Below, piece after piece: positions 54,780-64,000 of a DNA stretch of 64,000 nt. How positions within the stretch are numbered: position 1 is the stretch's first letter; each line of letters begins with the position of its first letter. The notes below the pieces were generated by a model. The model did not search any database, was not told the origin of the DNA, and saw nothing but the letters and a program-made list of their open reading frames with translations. A program made the position numbers and the translations under genes. The stretch is from Kalmusia sp. IMI 367209 (lineage: Eukaryota > Ascomycota > Dothideomycetes > Pleosporales > Didymosphaeriaceae), in NCBI GenBank assembly GCA_027946365.1, contig JAPEUQ010000010.1:186001-250000 (forward strand). Direction: 5' to 3'.

Positions 54780-57303
54780 TTACGCATATAACCCTCCTTC
54801 ACATGGTGTAGTCACCTCTTTACTCGTAAAAGTGCAGTGTCCTATCCTTCTTTCGTCGCCTTCATCTACTACACCCCACTGTACTTTCTTGAGATGCGAA
54901 TCTATATCATCGGCTGGAGGCTGACATTGTGCGCTAATTGCTGAGCTGCGATGGCGCGCTGGCGGTATTCGGATATCCACTACTCGTAGAGCAAGGAACA
55001 GAACAATGCCAATTAAGGTGAAGAATACGCAAAAGAAGACCAAAAAGCTAAGTTGGGAGTAGCCGCATGCGCATATAGAGTGTGAGTCTATATTACCAGC
55101 TCTGTCTCGTTTTTGAATCCTGACGAGAAATAGGGATTGCGATAGAAGCCAATGCATGACGCCTGATGTAACTGTCAAGGGTATGGCCCAACGGTAGGGT
55201 AACTGAAGGAAGTGCGTTGAACGTTGGAGGCCTCTTGGAGAGCTTACGCGAAGACCCTTTCTTTTGATAGCAAAGTCATTCCACTCGGTGGCGAAGCACA
55301 TCGAAGTGCAGGTTCGGTTGATAGCGAAATACACTAGGGATAGAAGTACCTGGGGAAGATTGGCCAAAAAGACAACCTTTAGTACACCTCTAGAGTCGAA
55401 TGAAGTTGATGTACTGGGCACCAATAGCTCCGAAGCTGTTCCCCAGGAGGTAAAGTTGGGAGTTGACATTGTCGAATAAGCGTTTGAGGCTATGACTAAC
55501 GAAATCGCAATTAATCTATAGGTGTCAGTTAGTATTAGGTATAGGCTATGACATCAATGCCGGGTTGCAAGTGAAACTGTTTAAGCCGTCTCAAAGTGGT
55601 GCACTTTGAATCTGTTGAGCTGGTGTTCACTTGTACCTTGCCTTAAGGTGCGATATACATACAAAGTAATAATAGTTCCCAATCGTCTACCACCCAGCAA
55701 TGCCATGAGAGGCATCTGGTGATAAAGCCAGCACTCCATAGTCGGCGACTGATTCGCCTTGCCAGATGCGTATTGACTGGTTGACTCCTCTGCCGGATGC
55801 TGCAGGAAAGAGGAAATTGCATCGCCAACTGTGATGATATGGGAGGACGAGCATGCGCGAAGAGTCATGAATATTGCTACTACCTTCGTGATGTTGGCCA
55901 CGATAACAACGAGGAGAAATGGTAGCGCAATCTGGACCTTGCTAGCATCGGAGATCTTCTGGGCCATCGCGAAGCTGATATGGAGAGGAGCGGGAAGCAG
56001 CCAATCTTTATCAGGACATAGAGTGACCTTTGCATCAATACTCTTAGTCTCGGATACGTTGGTAATTGCGAACACGGGCCATGTATATTTTGGAAAAGGC
56101 GGATTGTCTGGACTAGAGAGCGGATATTCTAGTCGAACACCCGCGGGGGCGTCTTGTGGTTTCAAAGACCTCGTTGAGAAGTCTACAGTCATCGGGAAAC
56201 TGTATTCGGTTTGATGTGTAGATATAGATGTCCAGGCGCAGTATTGCTCTGCATTTTGTGTTGAATTGTTGAAGATGTTCATGTCAAGCGCAAAGGTCAA
56301 ATTCTCATTGAGTCGCATGGAGAAGGCCACTTGATCGACTACAAGGTGCAGATCACCATAGTCCGAGACGTATTGAGTCGAATAAAGGCGTTTCCAATCT
56401 TTATTCTCCAGTTTGTCCCAACCAAGATAGTCTTGGTCGGTGGTGTTTGAGACAACAGTGATTTGGTAATCTTGGCCTGTCACAAGTTCGAAAACAGATG
56501 AATTGAAACTGAATGAGCATTAGCTACTCTAAAAGCAACAGAAGGGTTTCATCGACTTGCAAGAGATGTAGAGGCGCTGAGCTACAAGCCAGGATAGCCC
56601 AGAGTACCAGGCGCTTTCGCTTAACCCGACTGAGGTTGTGCAGACTCACTTGACCTATGTCCAGCCAAGTATCTTTTGCATGGGCTTTGTCAATTTCGTC
56701 CCTTGTTGGCGCACATAGAAGTTGCATAGCGTAGTTACTTGACGTCAAGAGTATCGTGCTAAGTATGTTGATAAGAATATGGTAACCAGTGCTGAGCCGT
56801 TCAATGGACTGCGCATCGCCTTTGGAAATTGTGCCGACACCATTTACAATGCCCCCATTCGCAATGGAGCCGTATATCAAAAGAACCAAGTTGCCTACAA
56901 GAACGATTATTGAAGCATATAGGCCGGCGAAAAGGCCAAACCTCCAGCTTTGATTATGGAAGCATCGTCGCAACGCGATTCGAGTCGCTAGGAACGGCTT
57001 CCTAACCCTTCGGAAGGCAACTCGCTTTTTACGATTCTGATCTTGTTCAGCATTTGAATTGGCGCGCACTGAATCACCTTCCTCGAGAGACGGTTCGGAC
57101 TTGGAAGATGAGACCAGATGAGCAAGCTCTATTTGATCTTGCGATTGAGAGGTATGACTTGGGTAGCCGAGCGGAATGTAAGCGAGAGAGTTATTGTCAA
57201 GAGGTATGGAATGGAAGGAATCGATATTCGCTATTTCTCGGTCATTCAGCTCATCATCTAAGCCTTGTGGCGCTGATGACTCAGAAAGAGAGACGTAGGC
57301 CAT
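54780..57303 (-). CDS. DUF6536-type multi-pass membrane protein
   Basis: Exon 1 56561..57303 (MAYVSLSESSAPQGLDDELND) has a cytosolic Ser/acidic N-terminus, then WRFGLFAGLYASIIVLVGNLVLLIYG and LLTSSNYAMQLLCAPTRDEIDKAHA, the DUF6536 signature, ending RKRLVLWAILACSSAPLHL. Intron 56509..56560 (52 nt) is of GC-AG type and joins PLHL to FFNSSVFELVTG in frame. Exon 2 runs from 56508 to about 55620 and includes a lumenal Asn-x-Thr-rich part and a helix (IALPFLLVVIVANITKVVAIF). The last exon (about 55519 or 55509 down to 54780) has helices VLKVVFLANLPQVLLSLVYFAIN and LSFLVFFCVFFTLIGIVLFL, and the STHFLQLPYRWAIPLTVTSGVMHWLLSQS motif. The second junction could be another GC-AG splice or GTACAAG..GTTAG; both keep frame and I could not choose. 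Function unknown. Confidence 0.78.
56509..56560 (-). other. GC-AG intron in the DUF6536 gene
   Basis: Donor GCAAGT after CTCTT, branch GCTAAT, acceptor TTCAG. Only this splice keeps the phase-2 junction that gives PLHLFFNSSVFE; the nearby GTCGAT donor shifts the frame. Confidence 0.7.
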
Positions 57304-58022
57304 GCTGGTACCTTGGCTTGCACATCGAAAACGTAACGCAGTGAGTAAATGATGAGGATTGACAGATGCATCTTTTCGTAAGCACGTAGTTTAAGATGAA
57401 CATATGAAGGCCTCTAATTAGTGGGGGCCAAAACTCGTGTTCACGCTTGCTGCGGAGCTTACGTGTGGCTTAGCCTGGTTCGCCGCTAAATTAGTGTTTA
57501 GGCAACGAAAATGATGGTGGATCAACAGTATATGACAATACGCATGGGATGGGACCCTTGCTTGTTTTCACAGCTGATTTGGTGCACCTTTAGAACCTCG
57601 CAACTCACACTCCAAGCCACATCCATCAGCCCTAGTCCAATCTCCCTTACAAACTTATGGTGCACACTGAAATAATTGTCCTTCATTGGCCACGCTACTG
57701 GCCACTCTCGTAAGTGAAATCCGAATGACTATAGTAACAAGAGAGACTTGGATAGCAGCCATCGTCTTTATACGTCTTAGTACTCGTGCGTGTATGAGAA
57801 TAACGAGGGGAAATATAATTAAGAGAGCGTTTATAATCGTGTCTTAAGAAGTGTTAATCTAAAAAGAGTCATAGGATATCTAGATTTATACGCGTTTATA
57901 CCCTATTTCTTGATATTATTATAGACTGACTTTACGTATTAGAGAAATACTATATAACACTATATTTGTTTACAATCTCTATATAATCAAAAGGTTCGCC
58001 AGGTTCTAGCGCTTTCAAAACT
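57304..58022. other. AT-rich intergenic region
   Basis: Very AT-rich from about 57780 to 57990, with TATA-like runs and no coding frame. Such islands in ascomycetes are often RIP-mutated repeats; no parent element is recognisable. Confidence 0.45.
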
Positions 58023-59475
58023 TTGATTACTGCGTCAATAGGGTCCATATTGGCTGAGATAGGTGGTGTAGAAGACATTCTAAAAAAACAAGCTTATGGC
58101 TCATACAAATTGCCGCTAGAACATATCGCAGTGCCATCTTGCCAAAGCCTGCAAGGAATCAATGGCCATGTGCTAAGCGCAGAGGAAATGAAAAGTTGCC
58201 GTAACCACAGATTTTTGCTAGCGAAACCTCTACGTTGGCAAGCTGAGGATAGTGATAGCATCTTTGAAGATAGCAGTTTGTTTGTCCTGTCAGGCGAACC
58301 AAACGGGTCGTATACATCACCTGAGGCTCTTTATGTCTACCCACCACAGTATGGTGTAGACAAGGTACAATGCTGGACTCTGTATGCAAATAGCGGATGT
58401 CATGTATGCGAGACACAAGGAGCCCACTTGTTGCTTGCGAGTGTTGATATCAGCCTAGGATTCTGATCAATGGCGGCCGCTGCCGGTCCATTCTTATTGC
58501 CTTGATATATTTGCCAAGGCCTCATATCGCCGACTTGAGCGAATCGACCTGGACGCAATCTGACATTGGCGGGAGATGCAGTTTTGACCAGAGCCTTACA
58601 ACCTCACCCCAGACGATGTGCGGCCAAGTCAGGAGATAGCCCGCGGACGACAGAATGAAGACGATCCGTGGTGCCACCGGTCGGGTGACGAATGGCTGGC
58701 TGCCAATCCTGTAGAAATTCCAAGTTGTTGCAGTATGGTGAAAAGCTGCTTCGCTTTAATTGCCGCCGATGGTATGACTCAGCATTTGCAGGCGCACCTT
58801 TCTACGCTGCCAGCCGAGATTGTTGACCATATTCTCTCATTCCTTGAAGAGAGCGACTTGAACTCAGTGGCGAATACTTACCGCCGCCTTCGCTATCATA
58901 CGCCTTCATTCTTCAAGTACCTTGCCATTGGAAATCTAAGGTGGTTATGGGAAGTCTTTGAAGCGGAGCAATATCCCAGTTCGCCAGACTGGCCAGCAAC
59001 ATGGGATCCCTGTAATCCACCTGGCATCGTTCCCCAGATCTCCCACCGGGTCTTGAGACAGGAGAACGAAAATGCGCTCTGGACACAAATTACGAACGAT
59101 GATCCGGAAATGCATGATGTTGGGGAAACTATCAAAGCAATCAATTTTTCGCATCGCGAGGTTATTCTTGGTCCATACCGGGCAAAGATAGAGCAGTCAC
59201 TTCGAGACTGGAAAGAATTTCGGGTGGGTGTAGCACATTGGATCCGCCGGCTACCTTCAGGAGATGATAGGAGAACACGAAATCTGGATTGGGCAAGCTT
59301 ATGGCGTCTATTCAATCCCAATACAACTCCGATCCGGGGCATACGAAATCGTGCGCGGATCTGGATGGATTGCGAACGCATCCTAGACTACAATGCTCGC
59401 GCAAGCGAGCAAGGCAAAAAGGATAGTAAGTGCGACGTAGTGCGTGAGATAATATCATACAATAGGGAGCAATAG
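58023..59475 (+). pseudogene. Decayed F-box gene
   Basis: Three forward pieces fit the order seen in a large fungal F-box family. 58023-58466 is open without an ATG at its start. About 58476-58610 encodes LPVHSYCLDIFAKASYRRLERIDLDAI and HWREMQ but is interrupted by two TGA stops. 58618-59475 encodes QNEDDPWCHRSGDEWLAANPVEIP, then the F-box HLSTLPAEIVDHILSFLEESDLNSVANTYRRLRYHTPSFFKYLAIG and the family's C-terminal region. CGA/TGG-to-TGA changes are what C-to-T RIP mutation would give. The last 858-nt frame is intact and could be expressed as a shorter protein starting at an internal Met (for example MVKSCFALIAADGM). Confidence 0.6.
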
Positions 59476-60581
59476 TGGAACCATGCAATGGCAAGAAGGC
59501 ATGATCATTTTCATGATGGTTTTCTGAGACGAACGTGGCAGAACGGTTAGTTAACCTCAAGTCCGATGGCACGGCATCTCATAAGACATCAAATACGATG
59601 GAAGGGACTGCCTACAAGGATCCTATAAACTATTGAGCGCTACTAGAAGATAATACGGCGACGAAGAACGTGATAGGACGCAATTGACATTCGTTCATGA
59701 CTGTTTTTATTGACCACCATCACGAATACAGCTTACTGGAACTCAATGACTAATTGAATGGGAAATATAGTATTGGTGTTGAAATGCTGCAAGTGGCGCG
59801 TCGACTACGTCATCACCCCACCTCTCTTTCAATTGCTAGCAGCTGAAAGTTTCTGAAATTTGTGGTACCATACCTAGTTGTTCAGGTCACCTACGGTCCA
59901 TACTTAATCATATCACGGGGTCTCCATAATACCGGGATAGAATAGCTAAAAGGTCGTCATTTCTAAGGTCACTAGCTCGGGTTAACTCGTGCACAAGGAG
60001 ATTGCTCAAGTATTGAAGCTGACGGGCCTTTGTTTAGTCAATGATTAAAAGCCCTCAATGTACTTACGAAAGAACCAGTTTAGAGCTTTTCTTTGGGATG
60101 ACAAAACCATCAGTAGGTTCAATTTGATGAACTCCTCTTGGAAAAGCGCTTTGCTATCATTAACATTCATGGGCCCGTTCCTATGAAGAGAAAATTCTTG
60201 CTCCCGTCCTCCAATATCTCAGTAAGTCTCCTTTTCAACCATTGAACACGAAGCCATTTCTCCGTACATGTACGTCAAGAAAAGCCAGAGTTCGATAGAG
60301 CTAGTAACTATGTAGTGCAATGGAACCCCTCGAGGCTTTGACATTAAATAATGTATACAACCATAGGTGCAAATCGGTAGCTTACCCCGCAAATCCTTAG
60401 CGGAGCCTCAATTGCGCTCCGCATGTGAACACAAAGACTCTATTGTGCACCATATTAGGATACCATAAGCGCAATATATTACATATCCGCGCCACGTCGC
60501 CCATCAGACCATAAAATGTTCTTTGACTTCAATTCCTAATTCTTCTATGTTGGAATCTTTTTTTCTAGCGCAACAGTCGTT
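59476..60581. other. Intergenic, upstream of the UstYa-like gene
   Basis: AT-rich, short ORFs only. A T-rich stretch (60551-60567) just precedes the UstYa start. Confidence 0.5.
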
Positions 60582-61558
60582 ATGAGTCCTCTCTCAGACA
60601 AATCGCTCAACGGTGCCACTGCTTCGCACGCAGACGATCTCGAGAGCGCGGCATTGTTGCCGGACAAAGAATGCGATAGGTGTGCCTCCACGAAGCGAAA
60701 TCGAACTCGACACCTCTTCAAGACGGTGGTACTCATCGCGTTGGGATACATCTGCTTTGTGGAAACGAATATACGTCTAGCAGTAAAACATGAGACGCAC
60801 TCCCATCCCTCTAGTGAGATACCATATTGTGAGTATACTCCCTTTGAATTATCCTCCTAAATGTGTGAGCTGACGCAGCCCTAGCTCCGGCTAACGAGGC
60901 AGTACAATACGCGCCAAAGCGCATCTGGCAAGATGGGGACTACTCCCCATATCACAAAAAACCAGGACCTGAGCTAGATGCTCTATGGAGTGACCTTCTC
61001 ACTGGTATGGAAGAGCAATTTGACTTGCTTGAGGCTCGAACGACTAACGTAACGCTGCAGGACAGATAATCCGCGTCTCAAAAGAGGAAATGGAACTCCA
61101 AGGCGAAAACCTAACCAATCGCGTACAGATCGCTGACGGCGATTACCTTGGGACCATGTCTGTCTGGCACAGCTTGCACTGTCTTGACCGTTTACGCAAA
61201 GTCATCAATATGGACTACTACCATTCAGTTATTCCGGACTACAAGCCAGATACGGGAATGTGGACTAAGGCCCACTCTGGTAAGTGACCTCAATGAGCTT
61301 AGCTGTCACACGTCGTCCACTTTCTGACTTGTCCAAATAGATCATTGCATTGAACGTCTCCGCGATGACATTATGTGCCATCCAAACGTCGCAATATATA
61401 TACCTGAGTGGGATGCTAGTGGTCTCTTGCCGGATGGGTTCAGAATGATATCGAATGGGGAAACTACTTGTATAAATTGGGATGCCTTGGATCAATGGAC
61501 GAGGAAGAGAGCGCTGAAGGCTGGAGAGTATACATTGAGACCCAGCCCTTCCGTATAA
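60582..61558 (+). CDS. UstYa-like (DUF3328) oxidase/cyclase family protein
   Basis: Exons 60582..60828, 60879..61004, 61061..61279, 61341..61558 (269 aa); introns of 50, 56 and 61 nt. The cytosolic N-terminus has an acidic LExAALLPDKE motif and is followed by one membrane helix (LFKTVVLIALGYICFVETNI). The lumenal part has the two family motifs HxxHC: HSLHCLDRLRK (about residue 161) and HSDHCIERLRDDIMCHP (about 196). The third intron falls inside the codon for the Asp of the second motif. UstYa-type proteins act in biosynthesis of ribosomal cyclic peptides (ustiloxin-like) and other fungal metabolites, where the His/Cys motifs are thought to bind copper. A methyltransferase lies 1 kb downstream. 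The protein is complete. I saw no precursor-peptide gene with repeated cores nearby. Confidence 0.9.
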
Positions 61559-62082
61559 AGTCAACATTAAAGTGACCCGGTAGATGTTTCTTTATTACTC
61601 TGGCTCATGTATGTACGATTGTCATGAATCTCTACGGGAGTAGTAATCATGGTGGAGTTATCCACTGTTTGCATGGAGAGGAGCCCCGTCCTGCATACTG
61701 CCGAGTACTAAACTGACTAACACCTATATTGATCCATCTAACTCAACTGAGCAAGGATACTTAACATGAGTCACACCAATTTTTGAGTCACGCCTACACA
61801 CCATTTATCATTATCATACCCTTGACTGAACATCTGTGAACTGTTCAAGACTACTTTTAGACTGCGGATTCAATCCGTATGTGGGCGGTTTGTGCAACTG
61901 TTTGTGTGAGGATTCGTGTGGGGTTCGTCGATGAACCATGGATAGCTCCATATATTAGAGAACGGTTGCCGTATATTTTAGACTCAGCTTTCTTGACAAT
62001 CTAGATTACTAATGCACTATATACACCCTAGTGCGTTTTTCCGTTACCCTTGTACGCTCTACTTTTCTCAAGCACGTCTTCA
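61559..62082. other. Intergenic
   Basis: Between UstYa-like gene and methyltransferase relic; nothing recognised. Confidence 0.5.
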
Positions 62083-62515
62083 TTTACGCCTCAAAAGGCA
62101 ATTCGAATCACTCCTAGCCGAATTGATGAGTTCTTGGGAACATACACGCTCGAAGTCGCTGAGCAGCTCATTCCACAATCCACGCCTCCTGCTGTAGATG
62201 CTCTGATCCACGACAACGGCTGTGGCGACGGTGCCATAACGTAGGCCATCATGGTCAGCATATCACCTGAAAGCATTATAATTGCTGCCACATATCATGA
62301 TCCAGAGGTAATTACTGGACTTCGAAAGCAAGCTTCTGTTGCAGCGTGGCCGGTCGATGTTAGCGAAATGGACATAACTGCGCCCGCTTTTCCCAACAAC
62401 TATTCCTCTCACAGCTTCCTAAACTTGGTGATGTTATATGCTTGCGAGGCAAGATAGAAAGATAGCCAGCGAGATGTATTGTACGCTGAAACCGGGTGTT
62501 GGCTGATGACAAAAC
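62083..62515 (+). pseudogene. SAM methyltransferase relic
   Basis: Fragments of the methyltransferase at 62567-63491 are recognisable on the plus strand: FTPQKAIRITPSRIDEFLG, LIHDNGCGDGAIT (SAM-binding motif I, followed by a stop), then PESIIIAATYHDPEV, VAAWPVDVSEMDITAPAFP, and in a third frame EMYCTLKPGVG, equivalent to EIYRTLKPGG in the intact gene. Stops and frame changes make it non-functional. It lies tail to tail with the intact gene as a diverged inverted duplicate. Confidence 0.65.
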
Positions 62516-62566
62516 TGTATCTAATCGCCATAACAGATAGTCACGCTAGATGCCCAAGCCAGTGCC

Positions 62567-63491
62567 CTACTTAGTCGCAATAGCAACATGAGCCACGAAC
62601 TTTAACTGAAGCCTTCCACCCTCGATCTCATTGCAACCATCAGTCTTTCGAAGTTCGCTCTTGATGATTTCAATCGCCTCATCCCATTTCTCTTCATCTG
62701 ACTCAAGCCAGCCAACAGCCGTGGTACCACCAATGAAGCTCCATAACATAGTAGCATAGCGATCAATGTTAGTTGTCGTGACATGGACGTCGCGCTTGAC
62801 TAATGTGATTTTCTCCTTCGCAAAGCCACCCTTTTCAATGACTGAGAGTAGAAAGTCTGCATTCTCCCACTTATCCATTCCACCCTATTGAAAATCAGTA
62901 TACGTAACAAACGCATATCTCATATATGCTTCAGGCATCAGCACTTACCCTTAAATTCGGCGTACCCTCCGGTCGGGTACGAGTTGAGGCAATCCTGATT
63001 GGGCCCATATTCGGTACGTAAGCCCATGCGTTCAGAGCCGCGATACCGCCAGGCTTCAGCGTCCTATAGATCTCCTGAATTGCGGGTATACCATCTCCAG
63101 GCAGCACGAATACAAACGCCGTACCGATTGCATGAGTGAAGGTCGAGTCGGCGATGACAGTGTCGAATTTGCCAGCATCTGCTTTGATGGCTTCGACAGG
63201 CCAATTGTTCTCGGTAGCTTTCTTCTCGTAGAGAGCGAGAGCACCTCCGTTGATGTCGACGCCTTTAATAGAGAGATCCGTGCCGGAGGCAGCGATGATA
63301 GCAGCTGTTCCAGCGCCAGTTCCGCAGCCATCATCGAGAATGAAGGCACCAGAGGTGATAGGCAGCATCTCAGCGACAGTAGTTTTAGCCAAGTTCTCCA
63401 TACCATCGCCAACGAGTTCATCGTATAGCTGAGGAGTAGGCACGAGTGCGCGCTTGGGCTTGAAGGTCTTGGTGCTGTCTGGATTATTCAT
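62567..63491 (-). CDS. SAM-dependent methyltransferase
   Basis: Exons 62949..63491 and 62567..62884; intron 62885..62948 (64 nt, donor GTAAGT, acceptor AATAG) joins GTPNLR to GGMDKWENADFLL; 286 aa. Motif I reads AFILDDGCGTGAGTAAIIAA. It is followed by KGVDINGGALALYEKKA (acidic residue for ribose), AIKADAGKFDTVIADSTFTHAIG and IQEIYRTLKPGGIAALNAWAY. The fold is class-I, of the UbiE/Coq5 or secondary-metabolite type. The C-terminal part (LVKRDVHVTTTNIDRYATMLWSFIGG) is as in small fungal O- or N-methyltransferases. The nearness of the UstYa-like gene suggests secondary metabolism, but that is inference. Confidence 0.87.
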
Positions 63492-64000
63492 GTCTGTAGG
63501 TAGTGCTTGCAGTGAATTAAAGAAATTCGAGGTTAACGAATTGGGGGGGTGGCACTCTACTCGCCCTTAGTGAGTTTTAGTATTCAGTGGGGCACAGTAA
63601 GCGGAAGCAGGAAACGGTCTGTGCCCCAGTGAGCCGGAGTAATACGAGGCCACCGTTAGAAACGGCACCCGCGCCGCTTCTCAAAAGGCGCGTCTATATT
63701 GGAGCATGAATGTTTACGGCTTACATGCCGTGACTGTGAGGGAGAAGAGGATTTGGAAAAAAGTCGAATTCTGTCTATCGTGAAGACTACTGTGGGTTGT
63801 TTTTGTCTACTCCGGCTCATTGTGCAGCCGATTCCGAAAAGACCCACTTTGCCTTATTAATCTTATAGATCTGTGAAAGCTCTACATCACGTGCCTCACT
63901 GACAGAAACCGTCACAGTGACGTCTTGAAAAAACCTCGATTTACTTCAATTAATGATGCTTAATTGGGTATCATGTGACCCTTGGATAGCGCCATGTTTC
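63492..64000. other. Promoter side of the methyltransferase, window edge
   Basis: No gene. A palindromic E-box CACGTG (63888-63893) and a CRE-like TGACGTC (63918-63924) lie close together; they may be regulator sites, but this is only motif matching. A short minus-strand ORF at 63656-63847 has no motifs. Confidence 0.4.

Noticed and set aside
63656..63847. 63-aa minus-strand ORF near the right edge
   Set aside because: Short, basic, no motif; lies in a probable promoter region.

Overview
The window looks like nuclear DNA of a filamentous ascomycete, most likely a Dothideomycete (Pleosporales-like). The evidence is the gene content (2EXR/F-box-like proteins, HET domain, Pth11-type rhodopsin, AA9 monooxygenases, UstYa-like protein, DUF6536 membrane protein) and the introns, most about 46-67 nt with GT(A/G)NGT donors, CTAAC/CTAAT branch sites and AG acceptors. 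The taxon is inferred from gene families, not from a database search. All gene models were built by eye from frame continuity across splice sites.

Layout. 1-571: C-terminal end of the HECT ubiquitin ligase Rsp5. 1279-3995 (-): a secreted-type kelch-repeat, single-pass membrane protein with a 12-nt microexon. 5640-8210: an AT-rich block with an unidentified coding relic and a frameshifted HET-domain pseudogene. 8808-10191 (-): SCP-x type thiolase. 10930-14018 (-): one continuous 918-aa reading frame joining a Pth11/rhodopsin-like 7-TM domain to a FucP-type MFS transporter. 15392-16021 (-): a small GPI-anchored CFEM-like protein. 17455-17599 (+): an esterase fragment.

17731-26061 (-) is a retroelement block. 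A non-LTR (LINE-type) ORF2 with endonuclease and reverse transcriptase, interrupted by three phase-0 introns (one GC-AG), lies 5' of a gag-like zinc-knuckle ORF1 that also carries an intron. Both are open end to end, and their order is the reverse of a normal Tad-like element. 26-29 kb holds a diverged 150-bp repeat and an unassigned multi-exon candidate.

29913-36309: two 2EXR/F-box-like genes flank a stand-alone RNase H, followed by a Zn2Cys6 regulator. 36645-42985: a dialkylglycine decarboxylase-like aminotransferase, an AA9 monooxygenase with a long Ala/Thr/Pro tail, and an F-box/LRR protein. 43779-57303: a papain-fold-like protein, a small hypothetical, an SDR without the catalytic Tyr, a GPI-anchored Cu/Zn-SOD-like protein, a Cys-rich hypothetical, a second AA9 with Phe in place of the axial Tyr, a DUF924 protein and a DUF6536 membrane protein. 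58-59.5 kb: a decayed F-box gene. 60582-63491: a UstYa-like (DUF3328) protein beside an intact SAM methyltransferase and an inverted, broken copy of a related methyltransferase, possibly the core or remnant of a small secondary-metabolite locus.

The strongest candidates for something new are the receptor-transporter fusion and the intron-bearing LINE with reversed ORF order.
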